Made by a program: the position numbers and the translations under genes. A stretch of DNA of 13,239 nucleotides. It comes from Cyanobacteriota bacterium (lineage in GTDB: Bacteria; Cyanobacteriota; Cyanobacteriia; Leptolyngbyales; Leptolyngbyaceae). Location: positions 1 through 13,239 of the forward strand of contig JAIXVO010000338.1 of assembly GCA_027482985.1 (NCBI GenBank), in the 5' to 3' direction. The notes beneath the pieces were generated by a model. That model saw only the letters and a program-made list of their open reading frames with translations, had not been told where the DNA came from and did not search any database. Numbering within the stretch: position 1 is the first letter of the stretch; each line of letters opens with the position of its first letter. Positions 1 to 8,195 of the stretch are shown piece after piece.

Positions 1-579
1 GCATGAAAAATGAGTTGGTTAATTAACCAACGAATAGAAGCGCGAGACTTCCCTATTTCGGCACCTGAATTTATCTCAAAATCGAACGCATCTTGCCACT
101 CGATATCATCTCGAACTCAAACGAAATCTCGAAACCAACCACCAAGAAATTCTTTTGACTCCGAGTTGGATGCTTGACTTGTGCATCGTTAGGTATACGT
201 TAAAAGCAAGTAGAAGTTAAAAGCGTATAGATAGTTACAAAATATTTCTAATCATGAAAGAGTCGCATCATTGTGATGCCATATACGCATTAAGGCTGAT
301 TCTTTTAGGCTCAAAAAGGGAGATTCATCCGGCATCACGCTGCGATCGCTCCAGCGTATCTCCCTGCCAGCGGTACTTTGCCAGCCTGCAACCTAGCATC
401 AACGGATTTTTTGGAGACGGAGGTCTGTCATTGGATAGATTTTAGAAGGAATGAGCAAACCTAAAGTCAACGATTAACAAATCATATCTATAAAAGCCCG
501 ACAAAAGAAGAATTTGTAGTTTTTGATACAGATTTCCGCTATATTGAGGATAAATCTACTTTTACTGGAACGTGAGATT
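1..579. other. Gene-poor low-GC stretch upstream of small protein gene
   Basis: I can support no gene here. The reading frame at 254-445 (63 residues) has no recognisable family, no good ribosome binding site and an unconvincing composition, so I do not call it. Visible structure: a perfect palindrome at 14-31, a direct repeat GTTAAAAGC at 199-207 and 216-224 (17 bp apart), and a small hairpin at 265-279 (GCATCA, TTG loop, TGATGC) without a T-run. The first ~250 bases are clearly more AT-rich than the genes to the right. A CAT at 2-4 could be the start codon of a minus-strand gene leaving the window, but two or three bases prove nothing. Confidence 0.5.
14..31. promoter_or_regulatory. Perfect 18-bp palindrome, possible operator
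   Basis: GTTGGTTAATTAACCAAC is its own reverse complement over all 18 bases, with no spacer. Such length and perfection suit a dimeric repressor operator better than a terminator, since no T-run follows on either side. If a minus-strand gene starts at the CAT at 2-4, the palindrome would sit about 9 bases upstream of its start codon, where a repressor would block transcription. That gene is not visible, so the role is inference. Confidence 0.35.
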
Positions 580-774
580 ATGAATACTCAAGAGCAAGCA
601 CGGGCTTTGATGTTGCGGCATCAGCACATGATCAAGAATCGCGAGCAGTGTATGTTGAGTCGGGCAGCAGATGAAGTGGGAATGCCCGCTGAGGCGATCG
701 CGCGGCAAGTAGAATACGGCAAAGCGCATCCCCACCAGTCCAACTACGATCGCAGTCATGTGGGTCTCAGTTAA
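580..774 (+). CDS. Small conserved hypothetical protein, 64 aa
   Basis: The function is unknown. I take the ATG at 580, giving a protein starting MNTQEQARALM, rather than the upstream ATG at 523, whose extra 19 residues are hydrophobic and unrelated in character. The protein is soluble, with a helical charged N-terminal half (RHQHMIKNREQ, then MLSRAADEVGM) and a polar C-terminal tail (HPHQSNYDRSHVGLS). No membrane segment or metal-binding cluster is seen. The sequence resembles small hypothetical proteins I associate with cyanobacteria, from memory only. The ribosome binding site is weak (GGAACGTGAG just upstream). TATATT at 540-545 could be a -10 element, with no good -35. The gene stands alone and converges on the cysteine desulfurase across the hairpin at 834-867. 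Confidence 0.6.
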   Translation: MNTQEQARALMLRHQHMIKNREQCMLSRAADEVGMPAEAIARQVEYGKAHPHQSNYDRSHVGLS

Positions 775-833
775 GGTGCAGTGGTCAGTCGGGTGACGAT
801 GCTGGTTCCAGCTCAACTTAATATAGTGACGAG

Positions 834-867
834 AAAGCGGCTATCTTCAGTGAAGACAGCCGCTTTT
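834..867. terminator. Bidirectional intrinsic terminator hairpin
   Basis: Arms AAAGCGGCTATCTTC (834-848) and GAAGACAGCCGCTTT (852-866) pair over 15 positions with one A/C mismatch and a three-base loop (AGT). The plus strand ends in TTTT, and on the minus strand the arm ends in TTT after the mirrored stem. It lies between two convergent genes, the small protein (+) and the cysteine desulfurase (-), so it can stop transcription from both sides. Confidence 0.8.
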
Positions 868-907
868 GATTGACCATTGAAGCGAGGTTTACCCCTGCCA
901 GTGAGGA

Positions 908-2083
908 TCAGGCTAGCAAGGAAGCCGATTGGCGTAAAGCTTGCACGGTTTGCGTGACATGGGCGATCGCCAGGTCAATGTCCGCATCGGTATTAAAGCG
1001 GCCAATCCCAAAGCGAATTGAGGCATAGGCTAATTCGTGGGAGCGACCCAGAGCTTTCAGGACATGGGAGGGTGCGGCTTTGCTAGACGTGCAGGCGGAA
1101 CCAGAAGACACCGCCATCACAGACTGTAATGCGATCAGCAGCGCTTGGCCATCGACTCCTTCCAGACTGAGATTGAGGTTGCCACACAGCCGTTGGGTGG
1201 GATGCCCATTCAGATGCACCCCCCCTAACTCACTCAGCGCTTGCCAGAGGCGATCGCGCATTTGCGTCAGGCGGGCAGTTTCGGTTGGCATCTCGGCGAT
1301 CGCCAGTTCCACGGCTGCCGCCAGCCCGACAATTTGCGGCGTATACAGCGTGCCGGAGCGCATCCCCTTCTCATGCCCACCGCCATGCAGTTGGGGAGCC
1401 AGTTGCACCCGTGGGTTCCGACGACGCACATACAACGCGCCAATCCCTTTGGGGCCATAGATTTTATGCGCGGTGAGAGACATCAAATCAATGTGCATCG
1501 CCGCCACATCCAGCGGGACTTTACCGATCGCCTGCGCCGCATCGGTATGGAACAAAATCCCCCGATGATGACACAACGCCCCAATTTCCGCGATCGGTTG
1601 GATGACCCCAATTTCATTGTTGGCAGTCATCACCGACACCAGAATCGTATCGGGCCGGAGGGCATTTTCCAGATCAAACAGATCAATTAAGCCATCGGGC
1701 TGCACGGGTAGAAACGTGATATCAAAACCCAGCGATCGCAAATACCGACAGGGATCTAAGACCGCATTGTGCTCCGTCTCTACCGTGATAATGTGCTTAC
1801 CCCGACTGACATAAGCTTCAGCGACCCCTTTCACCACCAGGTTATTGGCTTCGGTCGCACCACTCGTAAAAATAATTTCTTCTGGCGTGGCATTAATCGC
1901 TGCCGCCAGACTCGCCCGTGCTTGTTGAATCGCCGCATCGGCCTCCCACCCGTACTGGTGACTGACACTGGCAGGATTCCCAAACATCTCTGTAAAGTAA
2001 GGCAGCATCGCCGCCATCACTTGCGGATCAACGGGAGTCGTAGCATGACAGTCTAAATAAACCGGGCGTTGTGAACTCTCCAT
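908..2083 (-). CDS. Cysteine desulfurase, IscS/NifS family (group I)
   Basis: A PLP enzyme that removes sulfur from L-cysteine, giving alanine and an enzyme persulfide used for iron-sulfur clusters and other thio-cofactors. It is 391 residues long, usual for the family. The N-terminal signature YLDCHATTPVDP is at 9-20. FTSGATEANN is at 72-81, the cofactor-stacking His at 105 (ETEH), Asp181 and Gln184 in HTDAAQ, and the PLP lysine is Lys207 in SLTAHKIYGPKG. The GMRSGT segment (240-245) binds the phosphate. The catalytic cysteine is Cys331 in SSGSACTSSKAAPSH, a long-loop context typical of group I rather than SufS-type enzymes. Cyanobacteria often carry several paralogues, so I give no iscS/nifS symbol. 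It lies 104 bp downstream of the GGDEF-EAL gene with possible operator sites between, so it may have its own promoter. It ends at the 834-867 hairpin. Confidence 0.95.
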   Translation of the reverse strand: MESSQRPVYLDCHATTPVDPQVMAAMLPYFTEMFGNPASVSHQYGWEADAAIQQARASLAAAINATPEEIIFTSGATEANNLVVKGVAEAYVSRGKHIITVETEHNAVLDPCRYLRSLGFDITFLPVQPDGLIDLFDLENALRPDTILVSVMTANNEIGVIQPIAEIGALCHHRGILFHTDAAQAIGKVPLDVAAMHIDLMSLTAHKIYGPKGIGALYVRRRNPRVQLAPQLHGGGHEKGMRSGTLYTPQIVGLAAAVELAIAEMPTETARLTQMRDRLWQALSELGGVHLNGHPTQRLCGNLNLSLEGVDGQALLIALQSVMAVSSGSACTSSKAAPSHVLKALGRSHELAYASIRFGIGRFNTDADIDLAIAHVTQTVQALRQSASLLA

Positions 2084-2118
2084 ATATCTCTCACCCTTGC
2101 ATCGTCTTTGTCTAGTAT

Positions 2119-2176
2119 GTCAATAGACTTGAGTCAATCCATAATTCTACCGAAGAATTGACAGAATCTTGGTCAA
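2119..2176 (-). promoter_or_regulatory. Cluster of TTGAC half-sites and inverted repeats upstream of the desulfurase
   Basis: Within 58 bp lie four copies of TTGAC/GTCAA: GTCAA at 2119-2123, 2133-2137 and 2172-2176, and TTGAC at 2158-2162. Two form a TTGAC-N9-GTCAA inverted repeat (2158-2176). A near-palindrome ATAGACTTGAGTCAAT lies at 2123-2138, and a perfect AATTCT-N5-AGAATT repeat at 2143-2159. On the minus strand TTGACT and TTGACA also look like -35 hexamers, and TAGAAT (2151-2146 region) like a -10. Binding by an Rrf2/IscR-type regulator is a guess; the half-site spacing does not match the E. coli IscR sites. Confidence 0.3.
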
Positions 2177-2187
2177 GATAAAGAACG

Positions 2188-3981
2188 TTACCAGCGGGGA
2201 TCAGACGCAATCAGATCTATAACCTGGGAGGGTTCCAGCGGTTTAGCAAAGAGGTAGCCCTGCCCGTAATCGCAATTGAGCGATCGCAGTTGAGCCAGCT
2301 GCTCCTGCGTTTCGATGCCCTCCGCAATCACACTCATATTCATGGTTTTGGCGATCGCCACAATGATCGGCACCAGTCCATTGCCGACCCCCAAGTCCGT
2401 TGATCCCTGAATGAACGACCGATCAATTTTGAGGTTGTCCATTGGGAAGGAATGCAGGTAGCTCAACGAAGAGTAGCCCGTGCCAAAGTCATCCATACTC
2501 AATTGAATTTGGCGACGGCGAAAATTATGCAACACGTCCGCGGCGGAACGCGGATTGCCCATAATCGCACTCTCGGTAATTTCCAGCTTGAGGCAATGCG
2601 GCGGTAATTGCGTTTCTTGCAAAATCTGGTAAACCTGCTCGGTTAAATTCGGGTGGGCAAACTGACAGGCCGAAAGGTTCACACTCATGCTGAAATCCGG
2701 ACTGACCAGCGCTTGCTTTTGCCAATCGCACAACTGATGACAGGCCTGCCGCAACACGAGCAACCCAATCGGCTGAATTAACCCCGTTTCTTCGGCGATC
2801 GGGATAAATTCATTGGGTGAAATCATCCCCAACTTTGGATGCTGCCATCGAATTAAGGCTTCTAAGCCAGAAATTTGCCCCGTTGAGAGACAAACAATCG
2901 GCTGGTAGTGCAACAAAAATTCTTGCGCTTGAATCGCTCGTCGCAGATCGGTTTCGATTTGCAAAAACCGCAGCGCCGAATCGTGCATGGCGGGTTCAAA
3001 GACTCGGTATTGCGCTTTGCCAGCCGCTTTGGCATAGTACATGGCCGTATCAGTATCTCGCAAAATATGTTCTGGCTGCTCATAGGTGGAGTCACCAATC
3101 ACAATTCCCACGCTGACGTTGACGAAAATCTGTTGATCCCTGAGGGTAAAAGGAGCTAGGAAGGCTTGCATCACAAGATCGGCGAATTGCGTCCCGTCGT
3201 CCTCCGGAGATAAGTTCAGCAGCACCAGGGCAAATTCGTCACCGCCCAAGCGAGATACCATATCACCTGGGTGTAACAGGGTTTGCAGGCGGTGAGCAAT
3301 ATGGATTAGGAGTTGATCACCTGCTTCATGCCCCAGGGAGTCATTGATGATTTTGAAGCGATCGCAATCCAGTAACAAAACAGCAAAGCGATAAGCTGGA
3401 TTGAGCGAAGCCCGATGCAACAGCATATCTAATTGTTCAATCAGAGCCGCCCGATTGGGTAATTTCGTCAGTCCATCCGACAACACCAACTTGAGTAATT
3501 GAGCATGCGCTGATTCTAGTTGTTGTGTCCGTTCTTGTACTCGCGCCTCTAAATTGGTATTCAGTTGCCGAATTTCTTGATAAGCACTTTGCAACGCCAA
3601 ATGATGGTGAATCCGAGCCAGCACTTCTTCAATTTGAAAGGGCTTGGTAATGTAATCCGTGCCCCCCACTTGAAACGCTTGCACTTTATCAAATGCATCA
3701 TTCAGCGCACTTAAAAAAATCACTGGCACAGCTTGCGTTAGTGGGTCTGTTTTCAACTGTTGACAAACTTGATACCCATCCATATCAGGCATCATAATGT
3801 CGAGCAAAATCAGGTTCGGTACTTGTGCTTGCACTGCCGTAAGTGCCATCTGCCCACTGAGTGCTTTGCGAACATAAAATCCGGCCTGACTCAACATTGT
3901 GGATAGCAATCGAATATTTTCTGGGGTGTCATCGACCACCAGAATATCAATCGGAGAGTGGGAAGAGGACTGATCAGACAT
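2188..3981 (-). CDS. Response regulator with GGDEF and EAL domains (REC-GGDEF-EAL)
   Basis: A 597-residue regulator that can in principle make and break cyclic-di-GMP. The receiver domain spans about 11-128: acidic pair Asp17/Asp18, phospho-acceptor Asp61 in LLDIMMPDMDG, Ser91 and Lys113. A coiled-coil linker (about 133-165) follows. The GGDEF domain (about 166-328) keeps GGDEF at 246-250 and metal-binding Asp205. The inhibitory RxxD site five residues upstream reads HPGD (237-240), so it is degenerate. The EAL domain (about 340-590) has EAL at 374-376 and the expected catalytic residues Asn435, Glu467, Asp497/Asp498 (DDFGTGYSS), Lys518, Glu554 and Gln574, so phosphodiesterase activity is likely. 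It starts 5 bp after the stop codon of the hybrid kinase and is almost certainly co-transcribed with it and phosphorylated by it. Net direction of activity cannot be told from sequence. Confidence 0.95.
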   Translation of the reverse strand: MSDQSSSHSPIDILVVDDTPENIRLLSTMLSQAGFYVRKALSGQMALTAVQAQVPNLILLDIMMPDMDGYQVCQQLKTDPLTQAVPVIFLSALNDAFDKVQAFQVGGTDYITKPFQIEEVLARIHHHLALQSAYQEIRQLNTNLEARVQERTQQLESAHAQLLKLVLSDGLTKLPNRAALIEQLDMLLHRASLNPAYRFAVLLLDCDRFKIINDSLGHEAGDQLLIHIAHRLQTLLHPGDMVSRLGGDEFALVLLNLSPEDDGTQFADLVMQAFLAPFTLRDQQIFVNVSVGIVIGDSTYEQPEHILRDTDTAMYYAKAAGKAQYRVFEPAMHDSALRFLQIETDLRRAIQAQEFLLHYQPIVCLSTGQISGLEALIRWQHPKLGMISPNEFIPIAEETGLIQPIGLLVLRQACHQLCDWQKQALVSPDFSMSVNLSACQFAHPNLTEQVYQILQETQLPPHCLKLEITESAIMGNPRSAADVLHNFRRRQIQLSMDDFGTGYSSLSYLHSFPMDNLKIDRSFIQGSTDLGVGNGLVPIIVAIAKTMNMSVIAEGIETQEQLAQLRSLNCDYGQGYLFAKPLEPSQVIDLIASDPRW

Positions 3982-3986
3982 CAGTT

Positions 3987-6887
3987 TTACCGGTTCTCTG
4001 GGGACAACATCGAACGATCAGTCAAAGCCATAATCTGATCAAAGTGAAAGTCATTCACGAGCTGAGTTAGGGGTTGGGTGAGGTGCTGGTGGGGCGGCGG
4101 AATTTCGGCAATTAAGGTCATCAGGCAGACATCACTGCCGCGAGCCGCAGCCTGATGCATTTGCTGGAGCCAAGTTGGTGGAAGCGGGAGCAGCAAATCG
4201 GGAGTCAGGGGAGGCTGAGCGTGACGATGAATCGTAAGACCGGATTCTCGATCACTAGAATTTTCCTGCGAAAGAAAGTCTACTTGTAAATGGTTATGAA
4301 TGCACTGCCAAATTTCCTCTTTTTTAAAGGGCTTGCGCACAAAGTCATCACAACCAGCAGCCAAAATCTTTTGCCGCTGTTCTTCAAAGGCGCTGGCTGT
4401 GAGGGCAATAATCACCGTTGCCGCACCGCCGGGTAAGGCTTTAATCCGCTGTGTGGCTGTCATCCCATCCATTCCCGGCATTTGCATATCCATCCAGATC
4501 AGGTGTGGGTGCCAGCATTCCCAGGTAGCGATCGCGTCCAGACCATTGCCCGCTTCTTGCACGGTGATGTCTTGTTTCGTCAAAAGCTTAGAGAGTAACT
4601 TCCGATTAATCGGATCATCATCCACGATCAACATGCGCCATTCCACTGGAACCGCAGCCCTCTTTTGTGCCTCCCGCAATTGAGCGGGAGCAAAAATCGG
4701 CGTTGGGGGTGCTACGACTGCGATCGGAATCGTCAATTCAAAGCTGCTCCCTTGCCCCACGGTGCTATTGACCGTAATCTGGCCTCCCATGAGCAGGGCG
4801 AACCGTTGACTGATCGCCAGCCCTAAACCGGTCCCCTCATGGGCTTGCATCCCGGTTGCCGTTTGACTAAAGGCTTCAAAAATATGTTGGAGTTCGGTGG
4901 GGATAATTCCCGGCCCCGTATCTTGCACCGCCAGCCATAACGCATGTGCACCAGCGGCTGTGGCAGTACAGTGGACACTCAGTGTGACCTGACCCGTGGA
5001 GGTAAATTTAATCGCATTACTCAAGAGATTAATCAAAATTTGATTGAGTTTGCCTTCGTCACTTTTGATGAACTGAGGCAGTTTTGAATCAGACTCAAAA
5101 TTTAAGGCTAAGCCCTTGTTCTGGGCGCGCAGAGAGAGCATCGATCGCAGATTTTCCAGTAACTGATGCAGATCAAACACGGTTTCGTTCAAGCTCAAAC
5201 GTCCCGCTTCAATTTTGGACATTTCCAGGACGTTGTTGATCAGGGAGAGCAGGTGTTCACCACTGCGACTAATGATCTCGACGTATTCCTGATATTCCAG
5301 GGACAGATCGCGATCGCGACCCATCAATTGCGTAAACCCCAGGATGGCATTCAGAGGGGTTCGCAGTTCATGGCTCATATTCGCCAAAAATTCACTCTTG
5401 GCGCGGTTGGCGGCATCGGCAGCTTCTTTCGCCTCTTGCAACTCGCGGGCTTGTTTCTGAGTCCGTTCCAGCAGTTCGGCTTGTTGTACTGCCACCCCTA
5501 ACTGATTACCAATCTGCAACACAATTTTGACTTCGGCACTATCCCAAGTGCGAGGACTGGCGTTGTGATAGGCCACCAAAAACCCCCACAGTTGATGCCC
5601 ACAAAAGATCGGCACACTTAAATAGGCTTTCGCTTGCAGGTGTTCCAGACATTGAATGTCATTGTCTTCGAGCGCCGCATCATAAATATTCGAGACGTTG
5701 CAATAACTGACCCCCATTGTGTCCATGTTGGCCTGAATTTGTAACCAGTGGGGCGTGAACAACTGCCCGATCGCCGGGCTGGATTGGAGAATCGGCGACC
5801 AACCCGGAGCCACGGATTCCGAGACGATGCGCTCCTGGGGATCGGCAGAGAGGCGATAAATCACCACGCGATCGCAATGTAAGGCATCCCGCAACTCTTC
5901 TGTGGTGGCACTAAAGATCCGCTCCAACTTCAAAGTTTGACGCATTTGCTGAATCACACGGGCGATACTGCGCTCCCGTTCAATGCTCTTGCGTAAGCGT
6001 TCCTCAAAGTGTTTGCGATCGGTGACATCCGTGATCAGCCCATCCCAGGTGATGGTGTCATCGGTTTGCTGCACGCCGCCCGAAACACCGCGCAACCATT
6101 TGAGTTGATCGCCAATTTGAATCCGCCAAGTGTGATCCCAGGGAGCCAACAGCTCGCCTGATTTCCACAAAGATTGTTGCAATCCCAACAAGTCGTCGGG
6201 GTGAACCTGCTGCCAGAACACGCCGATGTCATCCAATAGGGGCTCTGCAGGGCAGGCTAAAATCTCTTCACAGGCAGAACTAACATAGGTAAAGTGCATT
6301 AGGCCATCCGGCTGCACCACCAGTTGATAAATCATCCCCGGACTGTTGTCCGATAGTTTCTGATAGCGTCGGTTGCTGTGCTGCAAGGCTGCTTCAATTT
6401 GCTTTTGCGGGGTGATATCACTCAAGGTGCAAATGACTTGTTCGATTTGACCCATGGGCGATCGCTGGGGCATGGCGTTAATCAACAACCAGCGATACTC
6501 TGCCCCATCGGGTTGCTCAATCCCAATCACGCGATCGCGGAGGGGTTGTCCCGTCAACAGCACTTGCTCTAGAGGAAACTCTTCCGGTGCCAGCAGTGTT
6601 CCATCTTCCCGCCAAAATCGCCAGGCTGCTCGCATGGCGCGCCAGCATAACTCCTCTTCGGTCCCAACTTGCAATAACTCTAAAGCCAACTGATTACTAG
6701 CCAGCACAGCGGCATTGGGATCAAACAAAATCATCCCGACGGGCGTATCTTGCACCAACCGCTGAAAGTGGTCTTGCCGCTGGTGCCGGGAGCCGCGTTG
6801 CAGCCACCAAACACCCGCCGAGGCAACGATCGCGATCGGCCAACCCCAAAATTCTAGGTGAATCAGATCAAACAGGAAGAGAGTCAT
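3987..6887 (-). CDS. Hybrid histidine kinase, TM-PAS-PAS-GAF-HisKA-HATPase-REC
   Basis: A membrane-anchored sensor of 966 residues from the ATG at 6887. The open frame extends to a TTG at 6944, with another ATG at 6911; none has a clear ribosome binding site, and 6887 places the single membrane helix (about 14-29) right at the N-terminus. Order: PAS (about 40-163), PAS with PAC-like end (175-295), GAF (319-471), a coiled linker, HisKA with His506 in MSHELRTP, HATPase (571-723) with Asn624, DTGPG at 656-660 and GTGLGLA at 685-691, then REC (751-868) with Asp800 and Lys852. The last ~98 residues are Pro/Leu-rich and lack an HPt-like histidine motif. The GAF resembles phytochrome/cyanobacteriochrome types (CDRVVIYRL) but has Asn-Asp (409-410) where the chromophore Cys-His normally sits. 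It precedes the REC-GGDEF-EAL gene by 5 bp, its probable partner. Confidence 0.93.
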   Translation of the reverse strand: MTLFLFDLIHLEFWGWPIAIVASAGVWWLQRGSRHQRQDHFQRLVQDTPVGMILFDPNAAVLASNQLALELLQVGTEEELCWRAMRAAWRFWREDGTLLAPEEFPLEQVLLTGQPLRDRVIGIEQPDGAEYRWLLINAMPQRSPMGQIEQVICTLSDITPQKQIEAALQHSNRRYQKLSDNSPGMIYQLVVQPDGLMHFTYVSSACEEILACPAEPLLDDIGVFWQQVHPDDLLGLQQSLWKSGELLAPWDHTWRIQIGDQLKWLRGVSGGVQQTDDTITWDGLITDVTDRKHFEERLRKSIERERSIARVIQQMRQTLKLERIFSATTEELRDALHCDRVVIYRLSADPQERIVSESVAPGWSPILQSSPAIGQLFTPHWLQIQANMDTMGVSYCNVSNIYDAALEDNDIQCLEHLQAKAYLSVPIFCGHQLWGFLVAYHNASPRTWDSAEVKIVLQIGNQLGVAVQQAELLERTQKQARELQEAKEAADAANRAKSEFLANMSHELRTPLNAILGFTQLMGRDRDLSLEYQEYVEIISRSGEHLLSLINNVLEMSKIEAGRLSLNETVFDLHQLLENLRSMLSLRAQNKGLALNFESDSKLPQFIKSDEGKLNQILINLLSNAIKFTSTGQVTLSVHCTATAAGAHALWLAVQDTGPGIIPTELQHIFEAFSQTATGMQAHEGTGLGLAISQRFALLMGGQITVNSTVGQGSSFELTIPIAVVAPPTPIFAPAQLREAQKRAAVPVEWRMLIVDDDPINRKLLSKLLTKQDITVQEAGNGLDAIATWECWHPHLIWMDMQMPGMDGMTATQRIKALPGGAATVIIALTASAFEEQRQKILAAGCDDFVRKPFKKEEIWQCIHNHLQVDFLSQENSSDRESGLTIHRHAQPPLTPDLLLPLPPTWLQQMHQAAARGSDVCLMTLIAEIPPPHQHLTQPLTQLVNDFHFDQIMALTDRSMLSPENR

Positions 6888-7017
6888 AGATGGCTTACAG
6901 GAGATGCCCATTTTGCCAGCGTAGCATCCCAGTGCAGGTGCCAAGGCTTGCCCTCAGAGTGCCCAGTTTGGTCGCGAAAGTCTCTCGTCCACTGAAAAGA
7001 TCACCCGTTTGCAGGAC

Positions 7018-8094
7018 TTACTGCAAGCCACTGAAGGGACGGGCTAAGGGTTCGCCAATGAAGATCCCCTGACCGGGCATCGCAACACTCTTCCAGTAGG
7101 ATTCAATCAGCGTGTCACCTTGCAGATAGGCGGCCACCACTACTGCTGGATGGGGAAATTTTTGGGGGAAATTGCAGGGTTCCACAACATTGCCATAACT
7201 GCCTGTAGCTCCGGCTTCGAGCCAGCGCAAACTGCTCATTTGCCCGCTATCCGTCAACATGCCCCCAAACGAGGTGACGTGATCCGCGATCGCCCCGGGT
7301 AAAAACTGATTCGTCTCTAATTTTTCCACCTGCGCCAAGCCCGTAAAGTAAAACATGACATCCGATTTATGGGTCAGCGCATCAGCCTGGATGACTGCCA
7401 CGTTAAAGCGCCCCCCAACCGCATTGGTCAACTGCGGGTACAATCCCGCTCGCACATTCCGGGCTTGGTCACTGGTGCTCAATAGGTAAGCGGTGCCGCT
7501 GGGGACAGTGCCATCACTGGCAATGCCGCGATCAATCAAGCTTTTGGCTTGCTCAAAGGTGGTGGCAGCGATCGCCATCGTGGGGCGCACTTGCAGATCT
7601 TGAAACGGTCGGGCCGTGGTCTGATTGAAATAGGGATTCGGTTTCGTCAGTTTGCAATCCTGAGCGCAGTAAGCGGGATCAAACCCCAAGGCGAAAGCAC
7701 TGGTGATCGACATACAGCCGACGCGGTAAGGTGCCGCCCAGGTGATCGCATACGCCTGAATATAACTGGGAATCTGGACATCGATTTCGTCCTTAATCCG
7801 CTGAAATTCTGCTGGGGACAGTTCTGTATGACCCGGATCAAAGTTAATACGGACAACATTTCGCGAGGGAATTTTGCGCTGTTGCTGATAATAATCCCCA
7901 ATCTGCACACTCAACGGATCAGCTTCGTTCACCACCACGACTAACTCATCCGGCGTGAGCCAGGGTTCCGTGGGGGCAAACAATTGGTCGATCGCCTGAC
8001 AGCCCGCTAAGGCGAGGGTCATCAGGAGGGCGATCGCGGGTTTCACAAACAAACGCACAGTCACAGGCTTGCAGCAAAAATGAGGATTGGGCAT
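7018..8094 (-). CDS. TIGR03790-family lipoprotein, function unknown
   Basis: A 358-residue exported protein. The N-terminus has basic residues, a hydrophobic stretch (about 18-30) and a lipobox LAGC with Cys32, so it should be a lipid-anchored envelope protein. The start is uncertain: the ATG at 8094 has no ribosome binding site, and a GTG at residue 13 would give a neater signal peptide. The mature part begins with TPDELVVVVNEADPLS (47-62), followed by DYYQQQRKIPSRNV (67-80), and ends with YLQGDTLIESYWKS (323-336) and FIGEPLARPF (345-354). These match my memory of the TIGR03790 family, whose role is unknown. Cysteines at 127, 143, 147 and 307 could form disulfides. It lies upstream of the kinase with a gap of 130 bp to the preferred kinase start (73 bp to the TTG), so co-transcription is possible but not shown. 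Confidence 0.75.
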   Translation of the reverse strand: MPNPHFCCKPVTVRLFVKPAIALLMTLALAGCQAIDQLFAPTEPWLTPDELVVVVNEADPLSVQIGDYYQQQRKIPSRNVVRINFDPGHTELSPAEFQRIKDEIDVQIPSYIQAYAITWAAPYRVGCMSITSAFALGFDPAYCAQDCKLTKPNPYFNQTTARPFQDLQVRPTMAIAATTFEQAKSLIDRGIASDGTVPSGTAYLLSTSDQARNVRAGLYPQLTNAVGGRFNVAVIQADALTHKSDVMFYFTGLAQVEKLETNQFLPGAIADHVTSFGGMLTDSGQMSSLRWLEAGATGSYGNVVEPCNFPQKFPHPAVVVAAYLQGDTLIESYWKSVAMPGQGIFIGEPLARPFSGLQ

Positions 8095-8195
8095 TCAGTC
8101 AATCATGCGCGGCTGGTGGCGATCGGCATCACCCTGGGCAGCTTTCTACCAGCGAGTCAAACCATCTACCCCGATTGGCTTTGCAGCCTCCAGCC

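Noticed and set aside
82..133. TCGAA/TCGAT words at 82, 100, 111 and 129
   Set aside because: Short words with spacing 18, 11, 18 hint at a pattern, but they are degenerate and could easily be chance in a small AT-rich stretch.
199..224. Direct repeat GTTAAAAGC as a PHO box
   Set aside because: The word and 17-bp spacing do not match the tandem 8-bp repeats with short spacers expected for cyanobacterial PHO boxes.
254..445. 63-codon plus-strand reading frame
   Set aside because: No family resemblance, no ribosome binding site, odd composition rich in Ser/Arg/Cys; it probably arises by chance in the gene-free left region.
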